Shown: positions 6,720 to 13,518 of the stretch, piece by piece | How positions within the stretch are numbered: position 1 is the first letter of the stretch | Layout: the number at the start of each line of letters is the position of its first letter | Assembly: GCA_900550525.1 (NCBI GenBank) | Contig: URSN01000027.1 | Location: 1 to 18,816, forward strand | Reading direction: 5' to 3' | Length of the DNA stretch: 18,816 nt | From: an uncultured Eubacteriales bacterium | GTDB taxonomy: Bacteria > Bacillota > Clostridia > Christensenellales > CAG-138 | The notes under the pieces: generated by a model | Database searches by the model: none | What the model saw: only the letters and a program-made list of their open reading frames with translations | Told to the model about the DNA's origin: nothing | Translations under genes and position numbers: made by a program

Positions 6720-7805
6720 TTATTCTACCACCCGCACGGCCGCCCCGTCAAGCGCGATATGGACCGTTCCCACCTCGTCGGTGCGCAGCACCTGCACCGA
6801 CGCGGCGCGCAGCCGCTCGAGCGTCTCCCGGTGCGGATGGCCGTAGCTGTTGTCCTTCCCGCAGGAGATCACGGCCAGCTGCGGGTCCACGGCGGCAAGG
6901 AACGCGTCGCACGTGGAGCTGGAGGAGCCGTGGTGGCCGGCCTTGAGCACGTCGGCCTTGAAATAATGGTGCGGCAGGGCCCTGAGCGCGATGCGCTCCG
7001 CGGTGGCCTCCGCATCGCCGGTGAACAGCGCGGCCGTCTCCCCATAGCGCACGCGCAGCACGATGCTGTAATCGTTGGCATCGTCGTACGTCCCGTCAAA
7101 CGGGGACAGGATGACCGTCTCCACGTCCGCGGCCCAGTCCACCTGCATCGGCCCCGTATCCGTGGGCAGGAGCTTTGCCGTGACCACGGGCACGTCTTTG
7201 GCCTCGAGCGCGTCCATCATGTCCTCGTAGGCGTTGCTCTCGGCCTGCTGGTCCGGCATGTAGAAAGCGCCGATGTCATAGCTGTCGATCACCTCCGCCA
7301 TGCTGCCGATGTGGTCGGCGTGCATGTGCGTGGCCACGACCACGTCGAGCCGCTCCACATCCTGTGATTTGAGAAAATCGTCGATGATCGGGAAGTCGCC
7401 GCGGTTGCCCGCGTCGATGAGCATGGTCGACCCGTCCGACGCCTCGAGGAACGCGCAGTCGGCCTGGCCCACGTCGAGAAAATAGATGTTGAGCGCGCCG
7501 TCCGCCCCCGCGCCGCCCGGCGTGCCGGAAGCGCCGCCGTGCGCGGCAAACGTCGGTACGGGCGACGGCGTGGGGGCCGCGCCGTCCTGCCCGCCGCCAA
7601 AGAGCGCGTGCAGCGCCACCAGCACGAGCAGCACCACCAGCGCCGCCGCAGCGCCGCCCGCCGTGCGGATATGGATGACGGGGCGCGCGCGATAGCGCGG
7701 CGGCGCGCCGTGCGTCCCGTGGGGCTCGTACGCCTCGCGGCGCGCCGCGGTGCTGCGCCGCCTGCCGGTATGCCGTCCGCTTTGCCGTTTGCGATGCTTT
7801 TCCAT
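6720..7805 (-). CDS. ComEC/Rec2-like metallo-beta-lactamase-fold hydrolase, membrane-anchored
   Basis: 361 residues. A very basic cytoplasmic N-terminus (about 1-47) is followed by one hydrophobic segment (about 50-68), a Pro/Gly/Ala-rich linker (72-103) and a metallo-beta-lactamase-fold domain (105-361), so the enzyme domain is expected outside the membrane. Metal-site motifs are THMHADH (His160, His162, Asp164, His165), FTGDAE (Asp264) and KAGHHGSSSS (His291-His292), with a C-terminal NSYGHPH. This is the arrangement of the C-terminal domain of the DNA-uptake channel ComEC and of the many stand-alone secreted ComEC-like hydrolases, thought to act on nucleic acid or phosphodiesters. The channel and OB domains of true ComEC are absent, so it is not ComEC itself. 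It has no clear ribosome site and no terminator; the pheST promoter lies in its last codons. Confidence 0.87.
   Translation of the reverse strand: MEKHRKRQSGRHTGRRRSTAARREAYEPHGTHGAPPRYRARPVIHIRTAGGAAAALVVLLVLVALHALFGGGQDGAAPTPSPVPTFAAHGGASGTPGGAGADGALNIYFLDVGQADCAFLEASDGSTMLIDAGNRGDFPIIDDFLKSQDVERLDVVVATHMHADHIGSMAEVIDSYDIGAFYMPDQQAESNAYEDMMDALEAKDVPVVTAKLLPTDTGPMQVDWAADVETVILSPFDGTYDDANDYSIVLRVRYGETAALFTGDAEATAERIALRALPHHYFKADVLKAGHHGSSSSTCDAFLAAVDPQLAVISCGKDNSYGHPHRETLERLRAASVQVLRTDEVGTVHIALDGAAVRVVE
6722..6751 (-). promoter_or_regulatory. pheST promoter inside the 3' end of the ComEC-like gene
   Basis: Minus-strand TTGACG (6746-6751), an 18-base spacer and TAGAAT (6722-6727). The -10 box covers the last sense codons and part of the stop of the upstream gene. 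The predicted start near 6715 coincides with the beginning of the T-box stem I region. Confidence 0.72.
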
Positions 7806-7811
7806 GCGTCC

Positions 7812-7817
7812 ATTATA
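7812..7817 (-). promoter_or_regulatory. -10 box immediately before the ComEC-like start codon
   Basis: A perfect TATAAT lies only six bases before the ATG at 7805. No convincing -35 is visible (TTCCCT at 17 bases). If used, transcription would start at or next to the A of the ATG. It could also be a chance match. Confidence 0.4.
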
Positions 7818-7912
7818 TACCGGTGCGGCGCAAAAGGGAAGCCTGCGCGCATGGCCGCCGCCGCCAAATGGCGAAACAATTTGACAGGAATTTGAACATT
7901 GTTATTTGCGCA

Positions 7913-7941
7913 TTGCCGTAACGGCGGCGGCATGGTAAAAT
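7913..7941 (+). promoter_or_regulatory. Promoter for the zinc-ribbon/DUF5685/J-domain operon
   Basis: TTGCCG (7913-7918), a 17-base spacer and TAAAAT (7936-7941), followed by a T-rich stretch. A second TTGACA at 7881-7886 has only a weak TATTTG 16 bases downstream. The 5' leader to the ATG at 8031 is about 80 bases. Confidence 0.55.
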
Positions 7942-8030
7942 TTTTTTATCGTTTCGTTCCGCCGTCCCCCTGCCGCGCTTGCCGCCGGGCGCGCGGCGGG
8001 ACGGCACTGCAACGGAGGCTGTTTGGGTAG

Positions 8031-8441
8031 ATGAGAAAGTGGCTTGCAAAGCTCATGGTCGGTCGCTACGGGGTCGATCCGCTGACGAATTTCCTGCTCA
8101 TCGTCAGCATGGTGATCCTGCTGGTCGCAACGCTGCTGGTGCGCAACAGCGCCGTGCACAGCGTCCTGTTCACGCTGGCGGTCGCCCTGCTCGTGATCGG
8201 CTATTACCGCATCTTTTCGCGCAAGACGAGCAAGCGCTATGAGGAAAACCAGAAATACCTGCGCCTGCGCAACCGCCTCACCGGGCGGCTGCGCGCGCTG
8301 CGCGACCGCCTGCGCCAGAGCCGCACGCACCGCTTTTTCAAATGCCCCGAATGCGGCGTGACCGTGCGCGTGCCAAAGGGCAAGGGCAAGATCAAGATCA
8401 CCTGCCCCAAGTGCCGCGCCACGTTCGTGAAAAACACATAA
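8031..8441 (+). CDS. Small membrane protein with C-terminal zinc ribbon, hypothetical
   Basis: 136 residues. Two adjacent hydrophobic helices (about 21-37 and 43-59) lie near the N-terminus. A strongly basic helix (61-100, rich in Arg/Lys) follows, and then a C-terminal zinc ribbon CPEC (Cys105, Cys108) with CPKC (Cys125, Cys128), separated by a basic hairpin. The ribbon type resembles DNA/RNA- or ribosome-facing zinc knuckles, but no function is known to me. GGAGG precedes the ATG with a long (12-base) spacing. It is the first of three tightly packed genes: only four bases separate it from the DUF5685 gene, which in turn overlaps the J-domain gene. Co-occurrence suggests a shared membrane-associated role. 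Confidence 0.85.
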   Translation: MRKWLAKLMVGRYGVDPLTNFLLIVSMVILLVATLLVRNSAVHSVLFTLAVALLVIGYYRIFSRKTSKRYEENQKYLRLRNRLTGRLRALRDRLRQSRTHRFFKCPECGVTVRVPKGKGKIKITCPKCRATFVKNT

Positions 8442-8445
8442 GCGC

Positions 8446-9285
8446 ATGTTCGGCTATGTGGTCGTCAACCCGAAGGCGCTGGAGGAGCCGCGGCGCGACC
8501 GCTACCGCGCCTTCTACTGCGGGCTGTGCCGCACGCTCGGCGAGCGCTACGGGCTGCCGGCGCGGCTGGCGCTCACGTACGATATGACGTTTCTCATCCT
8601 GCTGCTCGGCTCGCTGTACGAGCCGGAGGAGCGGGCGGACTCCTGCCGCTGCCTCCCGCACCCGGCGCGGCGGCACGCCTGCGTCATGACGCGCTTTACC
8701 GGCTACGCCGCGGCGCTGAACGTGCTGCTGGCCTACTACAACTGCGAGGACGACTGGCATGACGAGCGCAGCGCGCCAAAGCACGCCGCGGCGCTGCTGC
8801 TCAGGCGCCGCCTGCCGCTGGTGCGGCGCGCATATCCGCGCCAGTTTGCCGCGGCGGAGGAGCATCTTGCGGCGCTTGCCCGCATCGAGGCGGACAACGG
8901 CAGCGCCGACGAAGCGGCAAACCGCTTCGCGCTGCTGATGGGCGAGCTGTTCGTGCCGGACGAGGCGGACCACTTTGCGCCCGCGCTGCGCCGCTTCGGC
9001 GAGGGGCTGGGGCGCTTTGTCTACCTGATGGACGCCTGCCTCGACGTGCGCGAGGACGCGCGGCGCGGCCGCTACAACCCGCTGCTGCCGCTCGCCGCGC
9101 AGCCGGAGTTCGACGCGCGCTGCCACGAGCTGCTGACCGCGCTCATCGGCGAGGCCGCGGCCGAGTTTGAATCGCTGCCGCTGGTACAGGATGTGGATAT
9201 CCTGCGCAACATCCTGTATTCCGGCGTTTGGACAAGATATGCGCTGATGCAGCAGCAACGGCAAAAGGAACGGAACGACCGATGA
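8446..9285 (+). CDS. DUF5685 family protein, possible isoprenoid-synthase-like fold
   Basis: 279 residues, mostly predicted helix, starting [14 protein letters not shown] and containing [13 protein letters not shown] (residues 24-36), the usual opening of the DUF5685 family from Clostridia. Cysteines at 25, 28, 67, 69, 79 and 100 could bind a metal. Two acidic motifs stand out: CEDDWHDE (100-107) in an early helix, and [15 protein letters not shown] with [11 protein letters not shown] (187-212) in a late one. The second closely resembles the GxxFQxxDDxxD helix of trans-isoprenyl diphosphate synthases and the DVGEDARRGR motif of phytoene/squalene synthases. That is my inference; no activity is known to me. 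The start follows the upstream stop by four bases and its stop overlaps the J-domain gene's ATG, so the three genes are co-translated. Confidence 0.87.
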   Translation: MFGYVVVNPKALEEPRRDRYRAFYCGLCRTLGERYGLPARLALTYDMTFLILLLGSLYEPEERADSCRCLPHPARRHACVMTRFTGYAAALNVLLAYYNCEDDWHDERSAPKHAAALLLRRRLPLVRRAYPRQFAAAEEHLAALARIEADNGSADEAANRFALLMGELFVPDEADHFAPALRRFGEGLGRFVYLMDACLDVREDARRGRYNPLLPLAAQPEFDARCHELLTALIGEAAAEFESLPLVQDVDILRNILYSGVWTRYALMQQQRQKERNDR

Positions 9286-9944
9286 TGACCGACCCCTACA
9301 AGGTACTTGGCCTCCCCTCCACCGCGACGGACGAGGAAGTGAAGCAGGCGTACCGCCGGCTTGCCAAGCGCTACCATCCGGACGCCAACCCCGGCGACAA
9401 GACGGCCGAGCGGCGCATGCAGGAGATCAACGCCGCCTATGACGAGATCATGAACCGCCGGCACAACCCGGGCGGAAACCGGCAGAGCAGCGGCGCGGGC
9501 GGCGGGTACGACCCGTTCGGCGGCTTCGGCGGCTTTGGCGGCTTTGGCGGCTATGGAAGCTCCCGTCAGGCGGGCGGCCGCCAGAGCGGCAACAACTATT
9601 TCGCCGCGGCGCGCAACTATATCCAGTTCGGCCGCTACCGCGAAGCGCTCAACGTCCTTTCCGGCATCCAGGAGCGCACCGCGGAATGGTACTTCCTCGC
9701 GGCGGCCGCCAACGCGGGCGCCGGCAACCGCGTGCAGGCGCAGCAGTACGCGCAGCAGGCGGTGCGCATGGAGCCGAACAACATGGAGTACCAGGCCCTC
9801 TACGAACGCCTGCAGGAGCCCGGCCAGACGTACACGACCTTCGGGCGCGGCTATTCCATGCCCATGTTCGACGGCTACGGCAGGATCTGCATCGGGCTGT
9901 GCCTTGCGCAGTCAATGATGGGCCTGTGCTGCCGCTGGTGCTAA
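9282..9944 (+). CDS. J-domain (DnaJ-like) protein with Gly/Phe linker and TPR-like region
   Basis: 220 residues, starting at the ATG at 9282 that overlaps the previous stop. The N-terminal J domain (residues 4-60) has the HPD triad (32-34) that stimulates the ATPase of an Hsp70 such as DnaK. It is followed by a Gly/Phe tract of GGF repeats (79-92), then a helical region (about 103-178) with tetratricopeptide-like spacing ([48 protein letters not shown]). The zinc-finger and client-binding C-terminal domains of classical DnaJ are missing, so this is a specialised type C J protein, not the housekeeping dnaJ. The last 20 residues are hydrophobic and Cys-rich (Cys203, 207, 216, 217, 220). It is the last gene of the operon and a strong palindrome follows. 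Confidence 0.88.
   Translation: MMTDPYKVLGLPSTATDEEVKQAYRRLAKRYHPDANPGDKTAERRMQEINAAYDEIMNRRHNPGGNRQSSGAGGGYDPFGGFGGFGGFGGYGSSRQAGGRQSGNNYFAAARNYIQFGRYREALNVLSGIQERTAEWYFLAAAANAGAGNRVQAQQYAQQAVRMEPNNMEYQALYERLQEPGQTYTTFGRGYSMPMFDGYGRICIGLCLAQSMMGLCCRWC
9516..9556 (+). repeat. Short tandem repeat encoding the GGF linker
   Basis: About four and a half copies of a 9-bp unit (TTC/TTT-GGC-GGC) encode the [14 protein letters not shown] stretch of the J protein. Such a tract can change copy number by slippage without shifting frame. Confidence 0.7.
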
Positions 9945-9979
9945 GCGGCGGGAACGGACGCCAAGCGGGAGAAGAAACG

Positions 9980-10011
9980 GAGCGCCCGCCCACAGCTGTG
10001 GGCGGGCGCTC
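9980..10011. terminator. Bidirectional terminator between the J-domain gene and the P-type ATPase gene
   Basis: A perfect 32-base palindrome with 16-base arms meeting at CAG-CTG lies between two convergent stops (9944 plus strand, 10033 minus strand). On the minus strand it is followed by TTTCTTCT; on the plus strand there is no T-run. Convergent location favours terminator over operator. Confidence 0.75.
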
Positions 10012-10032
10012 TGCATGGGGCGTTCCGGCCGG

Positions 10033-11904
10033 TCAGTCGAACCGGCGGTCGTACAGCAGCGCCGCGATGAGCACGACAAAGCACGAGCCCGCGTTGTGCA
10101 CCAGCGCGCCGGTGGTCGGGTTGAGCAGGCCGAGGAGCGAGAGCGCGATGGCGGCAAAGTTGATGCACATCGACAGCGTGATGCTCAGCCGGATCGTGGC
10201 GACGGTGGCGTTTGACAGGCGCTTGAGGTAGGGGATGCGCGACAGATCGTCGCTCATGAGCGCGATGTCGGCCGCCTCCACGGCGATGTCGCTGCCCATG
10301 CTGCCCATGGCCACGCTGACGTCCGCGCTCTTGAGCGCGGGCGCGTCGTTGACCCCGTCGCCGATCATGCACACGCGGCGGCCCTCCGCCTGCATGGCGC
10401 GGATGCTCTCCACCTTCTGCTCGGGCAGCAGCTGCGCGCGCACCTCCGATATGCCCGCCTGCCGTGCAAAATAGTCCGCCGCCGCCTGATTGTCGCCGGT
10501 GAGCAGCACGGTGCGCACATGCATGGCGCTGAGCTTTTCCGCCATCGCCCGCGCCTCCGGGCGCAGCACGTCGGAGAGGGCGATCACCCCCAGGCACCGC
10601 CCGTCCGCCGCCACGAGCACGGATGCCTTGCCCTCCGCGCGCAGCCGTGCAAGCTGCTCTTGGATCGCATCGCCGGTTTCCACGCCGTTTTCAGCAAGGA
10701 ACGCCTCGCTGCCGCACAGCAGCGCGCGCCCCCCGGCCTGCGCGGATACGCCGCGCCCCGCCGTCATGCGGAACGCCGCCGGTTCGGCCACCGCAAGGCC
10801 GCACTCCTCCGCGCACGCGGTGATCGCCCTGCCGAGCGGATGCTCGCTGCGGCGTTCCGCCGCGGCGGCGAGGGCGAGCAGCTCCTCCTGCGCCATGCCG
10901 TCGAGCGGCAGCACGTCGCACACGGACAGGCGGCCATAGGTCAGCGTGCCGGTTTTATCAAAGGCGATGGCGTCCACGCGGCCCATCTTCTCCAGCGCTT
11001 CGCCGGATTTGATGACCACGCCGTGTTTGGTCGCCTGACCGATGGCCGCCATGATCGCCGTCGGCGTGGCGAGCACGAGCGCGCACGGGCAGAACACGAC
11101 GAGGATCGTCACGGCCGTGACGGCGTTTCGCGTGAACAGGTACGCCCCCGCGGCGATGAGCAGCGCCACCGGCACGAGCCAGCTGGCCCACCGGTCCGCG
11201 ATGCGCTGCATGGGCGCCTGCCGCTGCTCCGCCTCGCGCACCATGCGGATGAGCCGCTGCAGCGAGCTGTCCTCGCCGACCTTGGTCGCACGGATATCGA
11301 CCGCGCCGAAGCGGTTGATCGTGCCGCAGAACACGGCGTCCCCCACGCCCTTGTCCACCGGCAGCGACTCGCCCGTCATGACCGACTGGTCCACGGATGT
11401 CTCCCCGCTTTCGATCGTACCGTCCACGGGGATCGTCTCGCCGGGCAGGATGCGCAGCAGGTCGCCCCGGCGGATCTCCTCGGCCGGGATCAGCTCCTCG
11501 CTGCCGCCGCGCACCCGGCGGCCCTGCGTGGGCGCGAGGCCGAGCAGGGTTTTGAGCCCCTTCCTGGCGCGTTTGGTCGTCGCCTCCTCCAAAATGGCGC
11601 CGATGGCCATGATGAAGGCGACCTCACCCGCGGCGAACAGGTCGCCGATGGCGATGGCCGCAAACATGGCGATGCTGATGAGCAGCGCCGAGGAGATCTT
11701 GCTCACGCCCGGATTGTGGACGATGCGCCAGAGGGCCAGATACAGCAGCGGCAGCCCGCTGATGCATACCGTGACCCAGGCGGGATCGAAGGGCAGCAGG
11801 CCGTCCCGCCCCGTCAGATGCGGGATCAGGTCCAGCAGCAAAAACGCGCCGCCGGCGAGCGTCATCGGCACTCCCGCAAGAAAATCGGTGATCCGTTTGA
11901 GCAT
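10033..11904 (-). CDS. P1B-type (heavy-metal) ATPase, substrate unassigned
   Basis: 623 residues from the ATG at 11904, with AAGGGG upstream. The minus frame stays open far upstream but that part is shadow of tetR. It is a cation-translocating P-type ATPase of the inner membrane. There are four N-terminal helices (about 10-105), an actuator domain with MTGES (176-180), the CPC metal-site helix (VVFCPCALVLATP, Cys272-Pro-Cys274), the phosphorylation site DKTGTLT (Asp316), the SEHPL nucleotide site (His355-Pro356), GDGVNDAP (515-522), and two C-terminal helices. No N-terminal HMA domain is present. The last helix reads LVHNAGSCFVVL (His603-Asn604) rather than the DxG of Zn/Cd pumps or the MxxS pattern of Cu pumps, so the metal cannot be assigned. 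It is divergent from a TetR gene with a palindromic operator between them. Confidence 0.92.
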   Translation of the reverse strand: MLKRITDFLAGVPMTLAGGAFLLLDLIPHLTGRDGLLPFDPAWVTVCISGLPLLYLALWRIVHNPGVSKISSALLISIAMFAAIAIGDLFAAGEVAFIMAIGAILEEATTKRARKGLKTLLGLAPTQGRRVRGGSEELIPAEEIRRGDLLRILPGETIPVDGTIESGETSVDQSVMTGESLPVDKGVGDAVFCGTINRFGAVDIRATKVGEDSSLQRLIRMVREAEQRQAPMQRIADRWASWLVPVALLIAAGAYLFTRNAVTAVTILVVFCPCALVLATPTAIMAAIGQATKHGVVIKSGEALEKMGRVDAIAFDKTGTLTYGRLSVCDVLPLDGMAQEELLALAAAAERRSEHPLGRAITACAEECGLAVAEPAAFRMTAGRGVSAQAGGRALLCGSEAFLAENGVETGDAIQEQLARLRAEGKASVLVAADGRCLGVIALSDVLRPEARAMAEKLSAMHVRTVLLTGDNQAAADYFARQAGISEVRAQLLPEQKVESIRAMQAEGRRVCMIGDGVNDAPALKSADVSVAMGSMGSDIAVEAADIALMSDDLSRIPYLKRLSNATVATIRLSITLSMCINFAAIALSLLGLLNPTTGALVHNAGSCFVVLIAALLYDRRFD

Positions 11905-11941
11905 GCGCGATACACCCCTTCCCCTGTGCGCCCCGCGCCGC

Positions 11942-11971
11942 TTGACAGGCGGCCGCGCGGGAACGTATACT
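11942..11971 (+). promoter_or_regulatory. tetR promoter
   Basis: TTGACA (11942-11947), an 18-base spacer and TATACT (11966-11971) give a near-consensus sigma-A promoter on the plus strand. The predicted start is about 11978, directly before the operator. Confidence 0.8.
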
Positions 11972-11982
11972 GTGGATGGAAA

Positions 11983-12003
11983 TACGAAACTAACTGTTCC
12001 GTA
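11983..12003. promoter_or_regulatory. Palindromic operator between the divergent tetR and ATPase promoters
   Basis: TACGAAAC (11983-11990) and GTTCCGTA (11996-12003) are inverted repeats with seven of eight positions matching around a five-base TAACT centre. The site lies exactly between the two outward -10 boxes (11966-11971 and 12007-12012), so a bound dimer would block both promoters. A dimeric TetR-type repressor encoded next door is the obvious ligand. Confidence 0.7.
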
Positions 12004-12006
12004 ACG

Positions 12007-12035
12007 ATTGTAGCCGGTGCGGCGGCCGCGTGCAA
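12007..12035 (-). promoter_or_regulatory. Promoter of the P1B-type ATPase gene
   Basis: On the minus strand TTGCAC (12030-12035), a 17-base spacer and TACAAT (12007-12012). Transcription would start near 12000 inside the palindromic operator and cross the tetR promoter, leaving a leader of about 95 bases. Confidence 0.72.
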
Positions 12036-12084
12036 GGGACAGCGCCGCCGCATTGTCAGATACGGGACGAAACGGGGGAACTGT

Positions 12085-12678
12085 ATGGCAAAACAGGGCC
12101 TGGACAGGCGGCAGCAGCGCACGCGCGAGGCGATCTTCCGCGCGTTTTCGGCGCTGCTGGCGCGCAAGCGCTACGACCACATCACCGTGCAGGAGATCAT
12201 CGACGCGGCCAACATCGGCCGCAGCACGTTCTACGCGCATTTTGAGACGAAGGACGCGCTGCTCAGGGCGGTGTGCACGGAGCTGTTTGCGCACATCGTC
12301 TCCGAGGAGCCGCTGCGCGAGGCGACGCACGACTTCTCGCACGGCGCGTACGGGCTTGCCGAGCGGCTGGCGCACATCCTCTACCACATCCGCGACCGCA
12401 GGCAGGACCTGTGCGGCCTGCTGCGCGGGGACGGCCTGTTCCTGCGCTATTTTTGCGAATATCTCACGGGGCTGTTCGCCGAATATCTGCCCGCGCGGAC
12501 GGCCGTCCCGCGCGATTTTCTGCTCGACCAGCTCACCGGCGGCTTTGCCGGGGCCGCGCGCTGGTGGATGCGCACGGGCATGGCGCAGCAGCCCGAGCAG
12601 GTGGCGGCCTACTTCCTCGCGTGCGCGGCTCCGCTTCAGCCCGGCCCGCCGGACGGGGCGGCGGCGCGCGGCGCATAG
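12085..12678 (+). CDS. TetR family transcriptional regulator
   Basis: 197 residues from the ATG at 12085 (GGGGGAA upstream). The N-terminal 60 residues are a TetR DNA-binding domain: RTREAIFRAFSALLARKRYDHITVQEIIDAANIGRSTFYAHFETKDALL, split here as helix 1 (13-29) and helix-turn-helix (33-55). The C-terminal ligand/dimer domain (about 65-190) ends with QLTGGFAGAARWWMRTGM, similar to the TetR_C_33-type group common in Clostridia. It is divergent from the P1B-type ATPase gene with a palindrome between, so it probably represses itself and the pump and releases on an unknown ligand. Its last 43 bases overlap the end of the convergent nucleotidyltransferase gene. Confidence 0.92.
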   Translation: MAKQGLDRRQQRTREAIFRAFSALLARKRYDHITVQEIIDAANIGRSTFYAHFETKDALLRAVCTELFAHIVSEEPLREATHDFSHGAYGLAERLAHILYHIRDRRQDLCGLLRGDGLFLRYFCEYLTGLFAEYLPARTAVPRDFLLDQLTGGFAGAARWWMRTGMAQQPEQVAAYFLACAAPLQPGPPDGAAARGA

Positions 12679-13328
12679 CGGACGATCAGCTCCTGCGCCC
12701 AGCACAGCAGCGCTTCCGCGCCCTGCTCCGGCGCAAGCGCCTGCCCCTGCGCGGCGCGCCGGATGAGCGCGCATATCTCCTTCTCCCGCCCGGCGGCGCG
12801 CGCGTCAAGCTCCAAAAGACTGGCCGCATAGCGGCCGCCGGCTGCAAACTGCGCGGCTTGCAGTACAAAGCGCGCCTGCTTGCACAGCGCCCGCAGCGCC
12901 GGCTCGTCCAGGCCGTGCAGCAGGCCGTGGCAGCAGGCGTGGTACAGGCCGCACGCGCCCAGCGAAACGGCGCGCGCGGCGTCGTCCGCCGTGGGCGCGT
13001 CCAGCAGCGCGTCGAGCGTGCCGTACACGGGCCTGGTATCGAAATAGAACGAGAGACGGTCCGCCCGGTCCCAGGCCGCAAGCTCCGCCGCCCCGGCCAC
13101 AAAGCCGCACAGCAGCCGCGCATGGGGCAGCCCGGCGGCCAGCGCGCGATAGCGCCGCAGGTCATGCGGGGTCAGCCGGTCGAGGATCAGCACCGCGTCG
13201 ATGTCGCTCCCCTCCCCCGCCTCGCCGCGCGCATGGCTCCCCTGGATGCCGATGAAGCGCACGCGCGCGCCAAATTCCGCCAGCACGGCATGCCGGTACG
13301 CCGCAAGCCACGGCCCGATCTCGACCAT
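12636..13328 (-). CDS. Nucleotidyltransferase-domain protein
   Basis: 230 residues from the ATG at 13328, which has GGGAGGG upstream. The N-terminal 100 residues are a DNA polymerase-beta-type nucleotidyltransferase core with the signature GS (30-31) and DID (Asp42, Asp44) in IQGSHARGEAGEGSDIDAVL. The remainder (about 105-220) is helical (GACGLYHACCHGLLHG, LCKQARFVLQAAQFA), as in the aminoglycoside adenylyltransferase-like and DUF4037/DUF4111-type enzymes with a fused helical domain. It would transfer a nucleotide to a small molecule or protein, but the acceptor is unknown and I cannot say it confers resistance. It is a single gene with its own promoter, and it converges on tetR with a 43-base overlap of coding sequence. 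Confidence 0.82.
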   Translation of the reverse strand: MVEIGPWLAAYRHAVLAEFGARVRFIGIQGSHARGEAGEGSDIDAVLILDRLTPHDLRRYRALAAGLPHARLLCGFVAGAAELAAWDRADRLSFYFDTRPVYGTLDALLDAPTADDAARAVSLGACGLYHACCHGLLHGLDEPALRALCKQARFVLQAAQFAAGGRYAASLLELDARAAGREKEICALIRRAAQGQALAPEQGAEALLCWAQELIVRYAPRAAAPSGGPG

Positions 13329-13396
13329 GTCCAACCCTCCCGCACATATGATGAACGCCTGCGCCGCGGCGGCCCCCGCCGGGGCGCGGCCCGACC

Positions 13397-13425
13397 ATTG
13401 TACCGCGCCGCAGCGAGAAAGGCAA
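13397..13425 (-). promoter_or_regulatory. Promoter of the nucleotidyltransferase gene
   Basis: Minus-strand TTGCCT (13420-13425), a 17-base spacer and TACAAT (13397-13402). The start would be near 13390, about 60 bases before the ATG. Confidence 0.6.
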
Positions 13426-13470
13426 GCGCAAGGGCGCACCGCGCGGCGCGCCGCCGCAAAAGGAGCGGGC

Positions 13471-13504
13471 AAAACGAAGCCGCCCGCCATGCACGGCGGG
13501 CGGC
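13471..13504 (-). terminator. Terminator of the Zn/Cd ATPase operon
   Basis: A perfect 10-bp stem, GCCGCCCGCC (13479-13488) with GGCGGGCGGC (13495-13504), follows the ATPase stop at 13519 by 14 bases on the minus strand and leads into TTCGTTTT. Confidence 0.8.
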
Positions 13505-13518
13505 GCGGCGCGCTGCGC

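Noticed and set aside
6720..7805. Calling the hydrolase comEC
   Set aside because: The multi-helix channel and OB-fold domains are absent; only a single anchor and the metallo-beta-lactamase-like domain are present.
9510..9560. Short repeats as a CRISPR-like or minisatellite array
   Set aside because: The 9-bp units have no spacers and encode the Gly/Phe linker of a J-domain protein in frame.
9980..10011. The perfect 32-base palindrome as a protein operator
   Set aside because: It lies between two converging stop codons with a T-rich tail on one side, which fits a terminator; no promoter is nearby.
11905..12774. A 290-codon upstream extension of the P-type ATPase frame on the minus strand
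   Set aside because: The extension is antisense to tetR and has no P-type ATPase similarity. The ATG at 11904 has a ribosome site and begins the first membrane helix.
12636..13328. Calling the nucleotidyltransferase an aminoglycoside resistance enzyme
   Set aside because: Only the general GS...DxD core is clear; the helical half does not match a specific adenylyltransferase family by eye, and this fold serves many acceptors.
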